A stretch of 64,000 nucleotides of DNA from Zunongwangia endophytica (lineage in GTDB: Bacteria > Bacteroidota > Bacteroidia > Flavobacteriales > Flavobacteriaceae): the NCBI RefSeq assembly GCF_030409505.1, contig NZ_JAUFPZ010000002.1, positions 310,001 through 374,000 on the forward strand, in the 5' to 3' direction. A program made the translations under genes and the position numbers. The notes under the pieces were generated by a model. The model saw only the letters and a program-made list of their open reading frames with translations. It searched no databases and was not told where the DNA came from. Below are positions 9,549 through 22,749 of the stretch, piece after piece; the first letter of the stretch is position 1; each line of letters begins with the position of its first letter.

Positions 9549-10904
9549 ATGCAGAAACGCAAATTAAGTTTCTGGGAGATCTGGAATATGACATTCGGAT
9601 TTCTCGGGATTCAAATGGGATTCGCATTACAAAATGCAAATGCCAGCCGTATCCTTCAGGTTTTTGGTGCAGAGGTCGAACATCTCTCGTGGTTTTGGAT
9701 AGTTGCTCCTGTTACAGGTTTAATTGTTCAACCAATCATTGGTTATTATAGCGACCGTACCTGGACCAAATTAGGGAGACGTCGCCCATTTTTTCTAACC
9801 GGAGGGATTCTAGCCGCTATTGGTTTGATACTAATGCCCAATGCCGATCTATTTATTGCCATTATGCCATCCTTGTGGGTGGGCGCTGGTATGCTAATGA
9901 TCATGGATGCTTCTTTTAATGTTGCAATGGAGCCGTTTAGGGCACTTGTTGCAGATAATTTACCTAGCGATCAACGTACCTTAGGATTCAGTATTCAAAC
10001 GGTGTTAATTGGTATTGGTGCTGTAATAGGATCTTGGTTACCGTATGTCTTAACCAACTGGATTGGATTTACTAATCGCGCTGCTGAAGGAGAAATTCCA
10101 TTAAATCTATTATTATCATTTATAATTGGGGCTGTAGTTTTAGTGATAAGTATATTGATTACTGTTTTTACTACCAAAGAGTATAGTCCAGAGGAATTAG
10201 AAAATTTCCATTCCCAAGAAGACAAACCAGGCAATATAGTTCCAGATGAAGAAAAGTCTAAAATCACTGATATTTTTACTGATTTTGTAAAAATGCCGCA
10301 TACTATGCGCCAGCTGAGTTGGGTACAATTTTTCTCATGGTTTGGATTATTTGGAATGTGGGTATTTGCTACTCCTGCTATAGCACATCACATTTATGGA
10401 TTACCACTATCAGATTCTAGTAGCGAAACCTATCAGGATGCCGGGGATTGGGTTGGGATTCTCTTTGGTGTTTATAATGCCGTTTCTGCAGTATTTGCAT
10501 TTTTCTTACCGGTAATAGCGAAGAAAGTCGGACGAAAAAGGACACACATTATTTCTCTAATCGTCGGAGCAGCAGGATTGCTTTCTATTTATTTTATGCC
10601 AGATGAAAACTGGGTGATCTTAAGTATGATGGGGATTGGTATTGCTTGGGCAAGTATTCTTGCAATGCCTTATGCAATTTTAGCCGGAGCTATCCCACCA
10701 AGAAAAATGGGAGTGTATATGGGGATTTTCAATTTTTTTATTGTTGTTCCCCAAATCATAAATGCTCTTATAGGTGGTCCTATGGTTAAATACCTTTTCG
10801 GAGGAAATCCCATTTATGCGCTAATGATGAGCGGTGGAGCCTTTCTTATTGCTGCGCTTCTAACCATAAGAATAGACGATGTAGACGAACAAGTCACAAA
10901 CTAA
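9549..10904 (+). CDS. MFS transporter of the SLC45/GPH type, probable maltose/maltodextrin importer
   Basis: A 451-aa inner-membrane carrier with about twelve hydrophobic segments. The loop GYYSDRTWTKLGRRRPFF after the second or third helix is characteristic of the SLC45-like sugar/proton symporters, as is the FGFLGIQMGFALQNANASRI opening. It would carry maltose or short maltodextrins from periplasm to cytoplasm, where the phosphorylase encoded downstream acts. It starts the plus-strand sugar operon, 138 bases after the LacI gene, and is followed at 24 bases by pgmB. Substrate is inferred from context. Confidence 0.88.
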   Translation: MQKRKLSFWEIWNMTFGFLGIQMGFALQNANASRILQVFGAEVEHLSWFWIVAPVTGLIVQPIIGYYSDRTWTKLGRRRPFFLTGGILAAIGLILMPNADLFIAIMPSLWVGAGMLMIMDASFNVAMEPFRALVADNLPSDQRTLGFSIQTVLIGIGAVIGSWLPYVLTNWIGFTNRAAEGEIPLNLLLSFIIGAVVLVISILITVFTTKEYSPEELENFHSQEDKPGNIVPDEEKSKITDIFTDFVKMPHTMRQLSWVQFFSWFGLFGMWVFATPAIAHHIYGLPLSDSSSETYQDAGDWVGILFGVYNAVSAVFAFFLPVIAKKVGRKRTHIISLIVGAAGLLSIYFMPDENWVILSMMGIGIAWASILAMPYAILAGAIPPRKMGVYMGIFNFFIVVPQIINALIGGPMVKYLFGGNPIYALMMSGGAFLIAALLTIRIDDVDEQVTN

Positions 10905-10928
10905 ATTTAAAAAGAACATACTACTAAT

Positions 10929-11585
10929 ATGAGTCAAAAAGCTATCATATTCGATCTTGATGGTGTAATTGTAGATACCGCCAAATTTCATTTTCTAGCC
11001 TGGAAAAAACTGGCAAATGATCTTGGTTTCGATTTTACCAAAGAACAAAATGAAGAGTTAAAAGGAGTAAGTCGTGTACATTCTCTAAAGAAGATTCTTA
11101 ATTGGGGAAATAAAGAACTTTCTGAAGAAGAGTTTAATCACCAAATGCAATTAAAAAATGAGAATTATCTGTCTTATGTAAATAAGATGGATAAAGGTGA
11201 AGTGCTTCCGGGAGTTCAAAAAGTTTTGGATTATTTAGAAGAACAAAATATCCCTTATGCACTGGGATCTGCCAGTAAAAATGCACGCCATATTTTAGAG
11301 AAAATCGATTTAAAGGATGGTTTTGATGCTATTGTTGACGGTACAGATGTTAGCAAAGCTAAACCAGATCCTGAAGTTTTCTTAATTGCTGCTGAAAAGT
11401 TGAATGTTGCTCCGCAAGATTGTATCGTATTCGAAGATTCGGTTGCAGGAATTCAGGCAGCCAATAAAGGCAAAATGACAAGTATTGGTATTGGTGAAGA
11501 AAAAACACTTCACGAAGCCGATTATATTTTCAAGGATTTTACAGAAATCTCGATTGAATTTTTACAAAATCTACTCCAAAAATAA
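10929..11585 (+). CDS. pgmB: Beta-phosphoglucomutase
   Basis: Converts beta-glucose 1-phosphate to glucose 6-phosphate. It is a HAD-superfamily enzyme of 218 aa with the nucleophile motif DLDGVIVDT (Asp9 nucleophile, Asp11 acid/base), GSASKN (motif II), the lysine in SKAKPDPEVF (motif III) and VFEDSVAGIQAA (motif IV). A cap domain lies between motif I and II. It sits between the sugar carrier and the GH65 phosphorylase, which releases exactly its substrate. This gene pair is the classical phosphorolytic maltose route. Confidence 0.93.
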   Translation: MSQKAIIFDLDGVIVDTAKFHFLAWKKLANDLGFDFTKEQNEELKGVSRVHSLKKILNWGNKELSEEEFNHQMQLKNENYLSYVNKMDKGEVLPGVQKVLDYLEEQNIPYALGSASKNARHILEKIDLKDGFDAIVDGTDVSKAKPDPEVFLIAAEKLNVAPQDCIVFEDSVAGIQAANKGKMTSIGIGEEKTLHEADYIFKDFTEISIEFLQNLLQK

Positions 11586-11597
11586 ATACAATTAACA

Positions 11598-13898
11598 ATG
11601 AATCAGGATTATATTAAACCAGATGCATGGTCCATTATAGAAGAAGGTTTCGACGCTTCTCACGTTCAATCTTCAGAAAGTTTATTCAGTTTAGGTAACG
11701 GAGCTATGGGGCAACGTGCCAATTTTGAAGAGCAATACTCAGGGGAGACTTTTCAGGGAAGTTACATCGCCGGAGTTTTTTACCCCGATAAAACTAAAGT
11801 TGGCTGGTGGAAAAACGGCTATCCAGAATATTTTGCAAAAGTATTAAATGCTCCAAGTTGGATAGGTGTCAATGTTCACATTAATAAGGAAGCTTTAGAT
11901 CTAAACACTTGTAAAGAAGTTAAAGATTTTATTCGTGAATTGAATATGAAAGAAGGCTATCACAAAAGAAGTTTTGTAGCAGTGATGCCTAATGATCTTG
12001 AAGTAAAAGTAACCGCAACTCGTTTTTTGTCGATTGTAAATGATGAATTAGGAGCCATAAATTATGAAGTTGAGGTCCTAAATGATGATGCAGTTGTAAA
12101 ATTCAGTCCGTATTTGGACGGCGGGATTACCAACCGCGATGCCAATTGGGAAGAACGTTTTTGGGAAACTTTAGCCGTTAAAGCTGAAAACAATCAGGCT
12201 TTTGTTGTTTCTAAGACTTTAAAGACAGAATATCACATTGGCACGTACATGCAGTCTGAAATCACCCTAGATGGAGAAAAAATTCAGGTTGAAGGTGAAG
12301 TCGATAAAACTGAAGATCATGTGAGTATTGCTTATGCTGTTAAAGTAAATAAAGGAGAAAAAATTGCGCTTCAAAAATATGCCGGTTATGTAACTGATAT
12401 GAATCATAAGCAAGATTCGTTAATTTCAGCAGCAAAAAATGTACTCGAAAAAGCTACAAAATCAGGTTTTGCACAATTACTTCAGGAGCAAAAAGACGCT
12501 TGGGCTAACATCTGGGAAATGGCAGATATCACAATTGATGGTGATGTAAAAGCGCAACAGGGAATACGTTTTAATATCTTTCAGCTTAATCAAACTTATT
12601 TAGGGAAAGATGAGCGATTAAATATTGGTCCTAAAGGATTTACCGGTGAGAAATATGGCGGTAGTACGTATTGGGATACCGAGGCGTATTGTATTCCGTT
12701 TTACATGGCAACTAAAGATCAGCAGGTCGCTAGAAATTTGTTGACGTATCGCTACAATCATTTAGAAAAAGCTCAAGAGAATGCACAAAAATTAGGATTC
12801 GATAATGGTGCAGCGCTTTACCCGATGGTAACGATGAATGGTGAAGAAAGCCATAACGAATGGGAAATTACGTTTGAAGAAATTCACCGTAACGGTGCTA
12901 TGGTTTTTGCCATTTACAACTATGTTCGTTTTACAGGCGATTATAGCTACGTACCAGAAATGGGCTTAGAAGTAATGATTGCAATTGCAAGGTTTTGGCA
13001 GCAACGTGCTAACTTCAGTAAAAACAAAAATAAGTATGTGATTCTTGGGGTTACCGGTCCTAATGAGTACGAAAATAACGTGAACAATAATTTTTACACT
13101 AATTATTTAGCGAAATGGTGTATCGAATATTGTATCGAAAATATCGAGAAAATTAAAGCTGATTATGCTGAAGATTATGCCCGAATAATGGCTAAAACCA
13201 ATTTGGAAGCTGAAGAGATTGCCAAATGGAATGAGGTAGCTAAAAATATGCATTTTCCATATTCTGAAGAATTTGGCGTTTACCTTCAGCAAGATGGTTT
13301 TTTAGATAAAGAAATCGAACCGGTAAACACGCTCACTAAAAAACAACGCCCAATTAACCAAAATTGGAGTTGGGATCGTATTTTAAGAAGTTGCTACATT
13401 AAACAGGCCGATGTGCTTCAGGGTTTCTACTTTTTTGAAGATCATTTTTCCGAAGAAAACTTAGAGAAGCATTTCGATTTTTATGAGCCAATTACGGTTC
13501 ACGAATCTTCATTGTCACCATGTGTACATAGTATTCAGGCAGCGAAATTAGGCAGAATGGACCAGGCCTATACCTTTTACTTAAGAACATCGCGATTGGA
13601 TTTAGATGATTATAATCACGAAGTGAAAGAAGGTTGCCACATTACCAGTATGGCAGGAACATGGATGAGTATTGTAGAAGGTTTTGGAGGAATGCGCGTA
13701 GTAGATGGAAAATTATCGTTTACGCCACAATTACCGGAGCAATGGAATAGTTTCAGCTTTAAAATAAACTTTAGAAACCAGATTTTAAAGATCAATATTG
13801 GTAAAAATGAGACTACATTTTCTGTAGATGGAAATGAGCCAATGAACGTATTATTAAACGGAGAACAGGTGAATGTGCAAAACACCGTAAATAGCTAA
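11598..13898 (+). CDS. GH65 maltose phosphorylase
   Basis: Splits maltose with phosphate, by inversion, into glucose and beta-glucose 1-phosphate in the cytoplasm; no signal peptide is present. At 766 aa it has the usual GH65 plan: N-terminal beta-sandwich, helical linker, (alpha/alpha)6 barrel, C-terminal domain. Recognisable segments are EKYGGSTYWDTEAYCIPFY, the general acid Glu490 in GPNEYENN, and KQRPINQNWSWDR. Other GH65 enzymes act on kojibiose, nigerose or trehalose; maltose is chosen because of the surrounding alpha-1,4-glucan genes. It begins 12 bases after pgmB. Confidence 0.9.
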   Translation: MNQDYIKPDAWSIIEEGFDASHVQSSESLFSLGNGAMGQRANFEEQYSGETFQGSYIAGVFYPDKTKVGWWKNGYPEYFAKVLNAPSWIGVNVHINKEALDLNTCKEVKDFIRELNMKEGYHKRSFVAVMPNDLEVKVTATRFLSIVNDELGAINYEVEVLNDDAVVKFSPYLDGGITNRDANWEERFWETLAVKAENNQAFVVSKTLKTEYHIGTYMQSEITLDGEKIQVEGEVDKTEDHVSIAYAVKVNKGEKIALQKYAGYVTDMNHKQDSLISAAKNVLEKATKSGFAQLLQEQKDAWANIWEMADITIDGDVKAQQGIRFNIFQLNQTYLGKDERLNIGPKGFTGEKYGGSTYWDTEAYCIPFYMATKDQQVARNLLTYRYNHLEKAQENAQKLGFDNGAALYPMVTMNGEESHNEWEITFEEIHRNGAMVFAIYNYVRFTGDYSYVPEMGLEVMIAIARFWQQRANFSKNKNKYVILGVTGPNEYENNVNNNFYTNYLAKWCIEYCIENIEKIKADYAEDYARIMAKTNLEAEEIAKWNEVAKNMHFPYSEEFGVYLQQDGFLDKEIEPVNTLTKKQRPINQNWSWDRILRSCYIKQADVLQGFYFFEDHFSEENLEKHFDFYEPITVHESSLSPCVHSIQAAKLGRMDQAYTFYLRTSRLDLDDYNHEVKEGCHITSMAGTWMSIVEGFGGMRVVDGKLSFTPQLPEQWNSFSFKINFRNQILKINIGKNETTFSVDGNEPMNVLLNGEQVNVQNTVNS

Positions 13899-13936
13899 AA
13901 AGCCTTTTAGAGGTATTTGATTAAAAAATTTTATAG

Positions 13937-16048
<2,112 letters not shown>

Positions 16049-16110
16049 CTAGAAGTGATATTTAGAATTTAGATCGCTACGCTGTTAGATTAAAGAAAAT
16101 AGATGAGCTT

Positions 16111-16311
16111 AATTTGAAAATGTGCAGATGTGTCAATTTGAAAATTAATATTGAATCTTAAATTTTGAATTATTATTGAAATACGTTGTCATTTCGACTG
16201 AAACAAAGTGAAGCGCAGAAATCTTTCCACGAATTAAAATTAGTGTCCAGAAATCTTATTTAACCCAAACTAACGGCTGATAGCTATTCGCTAAAAGCTG
16301 TAAGCTGAAAA
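16111..16311. repeat. Composite spacer of three dispersed repeat elements (copy A)
   Basis: Three pieces stand in order: an AATTTGAAAATGTG-rich stretch (16111-16145), GTCATTTCGACTGAA plus a degenerate tail ending in GAAATC (16188-16223), and GGCTGATAGCTATTCGCTAA-like AGCT repeats (16274-16308). The same three pieces in the same order fill the spacer at 45346-45501. They are non-coding and look like accumulated small repeats. Confidence 0.6.
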
Positions 16312-16318
16312 CAAAAAA

Positions 16319-18166
16319 ATGAAAACTAAATTATATAATCTTATGTTATTCCTGATGTTATTTTCAGGAATTACGCAAGCTCAAATCGATAAAATGGAGC
16401 CGCCTTTTTGGTGGAGCGATATGCATCTGGAAGAACTTCAGATTATGTTCTACGGAAAAGATATTGGAACGTATGAGGTTTCCACCGAAGATGAGGTAAT
16501 CATCAATAATATCAGAAAAACTGAGAATCCAAATTATGTGTTTGTCACTATCAATTCTGGAGATCTTGCTGCTGGAGATTACGAATTTACCTTTAGTAAA
16601 AAAGGAAAAAAGAACCTCAAAAAAACTTTTGAATTAAAAGAAAGAACTGAAGGTTCCGCGCTTCGAGAAGGTTTTGATGCAAGTGATGCGATTTATCTAA
16701 TTATGCCAGATCGTTTTGCGAACGGAAACCCAGAAAACGATTCCGCGCCAGAAATGCAGGAAAAAGCCGATCGTTCTAAGCAAGGAGGTCGTCATGGTGG
16801 TGATTTGCAAGGGGTGATCGATAATCTGGATTATTTAGATGATCTTGGGATTACCGCGCTTTGGAGTACACCTTTACTGGCAGATGATGATGCAGGATAT
16901 TCTTATCATACCTATGCGCAAAGTGATGTGTACAAGATCGATCCCCGTTACGGAACTAATGAAGATTATAAGCGCTTAGCCGATGAGCTTCATAAAAAGG
17001 ATATGAAGCTAATTATGGATTATGTAACCAATCATTGGGGTAGTGAACATTGGATGATCCAGGATTTACCAACTTACGATTGGATACATCAATTCCCGGG
17101 TTATGAAAATTCAAATTATAGAATGACTACGCAATACGATCCTCACAAATCGGAACATGATTTTAAATATTGTGTAGATGGTTGGTTTACAAGTACAATG
17201 CCCGATCTAAATCAAAGTAATCCGTTGGTGCTTAATTATTTGATTCAGAACGCGATCTGGTGGATCGAATATTCAGGATTAGACGGATTTCGTGTAGATA
17301 CCTATTCTTATAATGATAAAGAAGGCATCGCGAAATGGACAAAAGCGATTATGGATGAATATCCATATTTTAATATCGTTGGTGAAGTTTGGATGCACGA
17401 CCAGGCGCAAATTAGTTATTGGCAAAAAGATAGCCCAATAGGCGCAATTCAGGATTACAATTCTAATTTACCATCGGTGATGGATTTTACGCTTCATGAT
17501 GCAATAACCTCGATGTTCCATGAGGAAGATGCCAGTTGGGATCGCGGAATGATTAAAGCTTATGACAATTTTGTGAATGATTTTTTATATGCTGATACCG
17601 ATAATCTAATGGTGTTTATGGGAAATCATGATACCGGTCGATTTAATGAAATTTATGATGGTGATTTTCAAAAATATAAAATGGCAATGACGATGATTGC
17701 TACGGTAAGAGGTACTCCGCAATTGTATTATGGAGATGAAATAGGAATGCGTGGCGATAAAGGAAAAGGTGATGGTGCAATTCGACAGGATTTTCCTGGT
17801 GGTTGGAAAGGTGATAAACAATCTGCTTTTTCTGCGGAAGAAAGAACGGAAACTCAGTCGCAATATTTCGATTTAACTTCAAAATTGTTGAATTTCAGAA
17901 AAGAAAATGAAGCACTGCAGTTTGGTGAAATGCTTCAGTTTTTGCCTAAAAATAATGTGTATGTGTATTTTAGGTATAACGATGAAAATCGCGTAATGGT
18001 GGTGATCAATAACAGTGCTGAAGAACAGACTTTAGATCTAAAAAAATATGCTGAGGGAATTCAAGATTCGACATCTGGGAAAGAAATTATTTCAGGAGAA
18101 GATATTCAGCTAAAAGAAAATTTAAGCATTCGTGCACAGGATGCCCTATTAATTCAACTTCAATAA
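16319..18166 (+). CDS. GH13 neopullulanase/cyclomaltodextrinase-like enzyme (SusA-like)
   Basis: A periplasmic alpha-glucan hydrolase of 615 aa. The signal peptide ends near ITQAQ (residues 18-22). Residues 23-115 form the N-terminal beta domain typical of cyclomaltodextrinases and SusA. The barrel carries DAIYLIMPDRFANG, YVTNH (region I), nucleophile Asp327 (GFRVDTYSY), acid/base Glu356 (VGEVWMHD) and Asp438 (GNHDTGRF), and ends in a C-terminal beta domain. Neopullulanase and cyclomaltodextrinase activities cannot be told apart from sequence. It is preceded by a 270-base spacer with repeats, and its stop is 2 bases before the next GH13 gene. Confidence 0.9.
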   Translation: MKTKLYNLMLFLMLFSGITQAQIDKMEPPFWWSDMHLEELQIMFYGKDIGTYEVSTEDEVIINNIRKTENPNYVFVTINSGDLAAGDYEFTFSKKGKKNLKKTFELKERTEGSALREGFDASDAIYLIMPDRFANGNPENDSAPEMQEKADRSKQGGRHGGDLQGVIDNLDYLDDLGITALWSTPLLADDDAGYSYHTYAQSDVYKIDPRYGTNEDYKRLADELHKKDMKLIMDYVTNHWGSEHWMIQDLPTYDWIHQFPGYENSNYRMTTQYDPHKSEHDFKYCVDGWFTSTMPDLNQSNPLVLNYLIQNAIWWIEYSGLDGFRVDTYSYNDKEGIAKWTKAIMDEYPYFNIVGEVWMHDQAQISYWQKDSPIGAIQDYNSNLPSVMDFTLHDAITSMFHEEDASWDRGMIKAYDNFVNDFLYADTDNLMVFMGNHDTGRFNEIYDGDFQKYKMAMTMIATVRGTPQLYYGDEIGMRGDKGKGDGAIRQDFPGGWKGDKQSAFSAEERTETQSQYFDLTSKLLNFRKENEALQFGEMLQFLPKNNVYVYFRYNDENRVMVVINNSAEEQTLDLKKYAEGIQDSTSGKEIISGEDIQLKENLSIRAQDALLIQLQ

Positions 18167-18168
18167 AA

Positions 18169-19614
18169 ATGAAAAGATTTATAATAGCGGCGCTAGCATT
18201 AACAATGTTTGCAGCCTGTAAAAACGAAGCTTCAGAAAAGCCGGTTAAAAATGAGAGTGAAAAAGCTCAAAAATTGGCTCCGATAAATGATAGTATTTTA
18301 GGACAATCGGTAATTTACGAAGCTAATATTCGGCAATATTCGCCAGAAGGTACTTTTAATGAGTTTACAAAGGATATTCCGCAGTTAAAAGAGTTAGGCG
18401 TAAAGGTAATCTGGTTAATGCCGGTTTATCCGATATCTTCAGTAAAAAGAAAAGCTGCCGATGGTAGGTTTGCTGAGGAAATTGAAGATCCCAAGGAGCG
18501 CGAAAAGATTTTAGGTAGTTATTATGCAATTTCAGATTATACTGGGATTAATCCTGAATTTGGAACGCTGCAAGATTTTCAGAAATTAGTAAAAACGGCA
18601 CATGAGAATGATATCTATGTAATACTGGATTGGGTAGCAAATCATACCGGTTGGGATCATATTTGGATTAAAGAACATCCAGAATTTTATACAAAAAACG
18701 AAGCGGGTGAAATTATCGATCCTATAAATCCAGAAACCGGTGAAAGCTGGGGATGGACAGATGTCGCTGATCTTAGTTACGATAACAAAGAATTATGGGA
18801 TGAAATGCGTAAGGAGATGCGTTATTGGGTAGAAGAACAGAATATCGATGGATTCAGATGTGATGTAGCCGGAGAAGTACCTACGGAGTTTTGGGAATCT
18901 GCGGTAAAAGAAATCAAACAGGTGAAACCGATTTTCATGTTAGCAGAATCTGAAGATAAAGATCTTTTTGAAGAAGCTTTTGATATGGGATACAACTGGG
19001 AAGGACATCATATTTTAAATGCAATTGCGCAGGGAGAACAAAATGCTAAGGATCTAAGCGATTATATGGAGAAAATTGATACCACTTATCAGGAGGACGA
19101 TTACCTTATGAATTTTGTCACGAATCATGATGAAAACAGTTGGAATGGAACATTAAACGAACGAATGGGAGATGCCGCTGAAGTAATGACGGCTTTAACC
19201 TTTACATTACCTGGAATGCCGTTAATTTACAGCGGACAAGAGTATGACATGCAAAAAAGATTACGATTTTTTGAAAAAGATACCATTAATCATCAAAGAG
19301 GTAAATTTTGGCCGATTTTATCGAAACTTGGCTCACTGAAAAATGAAAGTCCGGCTTTAGATGGTTCAAAAACGGAAGCTGACTTTTTAGAAATTAAAAA
19401 TTTGGCTCAGAATACAATTTTCAGTTTCAAAAGAAAGAAAAATAATGAAGAGGTTATTTTTATCGGAAATTTGAGTGGGAAGGATAAAGAGTTTAAAATC
19501 AATCTCAATGGCGAATTTATTGATTATATGAATAACGAAAAAGTTTTCGTAATAGAAGAAAATCAAAAATTGCTATTTTCTCCTTGGGAATATAAAATTT
19601 TAATAAACCGATAA
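18169..19614 (+). CDS. GH13 alpha-amylase-family lipoprotein
   Basis: A 481-aa glycosidase with a lipoprotein signal ending at Cys17 (MFAAC), so it is anchored in a membrane. The barrel begins with VIYEANIRQYSPEGTF and has region I LDWVANH, nucleophile Asp232 in GFRCDVAG, acid/base Glu260 in LAESED and Asp321 in TNHDENSW. All catalytic acids are present. The short C-terminal beta domain ends the protein. It probably cuts maltodextrins for the GH97 enzyme and the carrier. The second residue after Cys is Asn, unlike the acidic tail of the minus-strand amylase, so it may stay periplasmic. It ends the sugar operon. Confidence 0.88.
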   Translation: MKRFIIAALALTMFAACKNEASEKPVKNESEKAQKLAPINDSILGQSVIYEANIRQYSPEGTFNEFTKDIPQLKELGVKVIWLMPVYPISSVKRKAADGRFAEEIEDPKEREKILGSYYAISDYTGINPEFGTLQDFQKLVKTAHENDIYVILDWVANHTGWDHIWIKEHPEFYTKNEAGEIIDPINPETGESWGWTDVADLSYDNKELWDEMRKEMRYWVEEQNIDGFRCDVAGEVPTEFWESAVKEIKQVKPIFMLAESEDKDLFEEAFDMGYNWEGHHILNAIAQGEQNAKDLSDYMEKIDTTYQEDDYLMNFVTNHDENSWNGTLNERMGDAAEVMTALTFTLPGMPLIYSGQEYDMQKRLRFFEKDTINHQRGKFWPILSKLGSLKNESPALDGSKTEADFLEIKNLAQNTIFSFKRKKNNEEVIFIGNLSGKDKEFKINLNGEFIDYMNNEKVFVIEENQKLLFSPWEYKILINR

Positions 19615-19632
19615 GAAAATTCACAAAATCCT

Positions 19633-19661
19633 AAAAACAGTCTCATTTTGAGGCTGTTTTT
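19633..19661 (+). terminator. Terminator of the plus-strand sugar operon
   Basis: AAAAACAGTCTCA pairs with TGAGGCTGTTTTT over a TTT loop (one G-U pair). It starts 18 bases after the stop of the last GH13 gene and has a T-rich right arm. Confidence 0.85.
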
Positions 19662-19737
19662 ATTAGTTATTAACCGCAATCGATTTAGTTGTGTCTTAAA
19701 TTAGGTTATAATTAAGATTTAAAATAGATTTGAGGTG

Positions 19738-21740
<2,003 letters not shown>

Positions 21741-21752
21741 TTAACTAATTTG

Positions 21753-21813
21753 AGCCTGAAAAGTTGTGCGGTAATTCAATATCTTGAATTTGCATAGTTT
21801 TTCAGGCTTTTTT
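21753..21813 (+). terminator. Two-stem terminator of pfkA-gapA
   Basis: The outer arms AGCCTGAAAA (21753-21762) and TTTTCAGGCT (21799-21808) are followed by a T-run. Inside them AATTCAA and TTGAATT form a second perfect 7-base stem over TATC. The structure ends 25 bases before the next start codon. Confidence 0.75.
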
Positions 21814-21837
21814 ATCTCTAATCAATACTTAACACAA

Positions 21838-22695
21838 ATGATACTAATAGCAGATGGTGGCTCTACAAAGTGCGACTGGATTTTAATGGACGCTTCCGGA
21901 GAAAAGATTTTTAAAACCAGAACTAAAGGATTAAATCCGGCTGTATTCCCAGAAATAGTATTAGAACAACGTATAGAAGAAAATGCTGACCTAAGGGAAG
22001 TAAAAGACAAAGTACAACGCGTTCACTTTTTTGGTGCAGGATGTGGTACCGCAAAGCCTAGTGCGCTATTAGCAGGAATCATCGGTAATTTCTTTACGAA
22101 TGCAGATGATGTAATGGTAAAAGAAGATATGGTCGCTGCTGTTTACGCTGCTACTACAGAACCTGGTATCGTTTGTATTCTAGGAACAGGATCTAACTCT
22201 TGTTATTTTGATGGAGAGAATATTCATCAATCTGTAGCATCTTTAGGATACATCTTGATGGATGAAGCTAGTGGTAATTACTTCGGAAAAAGATTAATTC
22301 GCGATTATTACTACAAAAGAATGCCTCCTGAACTAGCAGTTAAATTTGAAGAAAAATTTGATTTAACTAGTGATGAAATAAAGAGAAATATCTACCAAAA
22401 AGATAATCCAAATACTTATTTAGCTTCTTTCGCAGAATTTATTTTTGCTAATGAAAGAAATGGATATTTCTACAAACTAGTACACGAAGGATTAACCGAT
22501 TTTATACATTCTAGAGTACTTTGTTACCCAGAATGTCGTACTACACCGGTACATTTTATAGGTACTATTGCTTATTTTAGTGAAGACATCATTAAAGCAG
22601 TGCTTCAACCTTACGGTATAGAAGTAGGGAATATTGTAAGACGTCCTATCGATGCATTAGTAGAACACTATCGTAAAAATGTGTTAACTGCTTAA
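21838..22695 (+). CDS. N-acetylglucosamine kinase-like ATPase (BadF/BadG family)
   Basis: A 285-aa cytoplasmic sugar kinase of the ASKHA fold. The phosphate-1 loop ILIADGGSTKCDW opens the protein, followed by the phosphate-2 segment CILGTGSNSCYF and GYILMDEASGNYFGKRLI, typical of N-acetylglucosamine/glucosamine kinases. I start at the ATG at 21838; an earlier in-frame TTG (21784) would run through the gapA terminator and add residues foreign to the family. It would phosphorylate amino sugars, possibly from cell-wall turnover. The substrate is family inference. Confidence 0.82.
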   Translation: MILIADGGSTKCDWILMDASGEKIFKTRTKGLNPAVFPEIVLEQRIEENADLREVKDKVQRVHFFGAGCGTAKPSALLAGIIGNFFTNADDVMVKEDMVAAVYAATTEPGIVCILGTGSNSCYFDGENIHQSVASLGYILMDEASGNYFGKRLIRDYYYKRMPPELAVKFEEKFDLTSDEIKRNIYQKDNPNTYLASFAEFIFANERNGYFYKLVHEGLTDFIHSRVLCYPECRTTPVHFIGTIAYFSEDIIKAVLQPYGIEVGNIVRRPIDALVEHYRKNVLTA

Positions 22696-22749
22696 ATTAC
22701 AGTTGACTGAAGGGATATAATTTACTAGATTTAGAGAAACTTTCTTTAA

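Noticed and set aside
9506..9751. 81-codon plus-strand frame at the start of the MFS gene
   Set aside because: Overlaps the carrier in another frame; the carrier frame has the family's first helix and the sugar-transporter loop.
21784..21837. Upstream TTG start for the N-acetylglucosamine kinase-like gene
   Set aside because: It would translate through the gapA terminator; the ATG at 21838 gives the expected ILIADGGSTK start.
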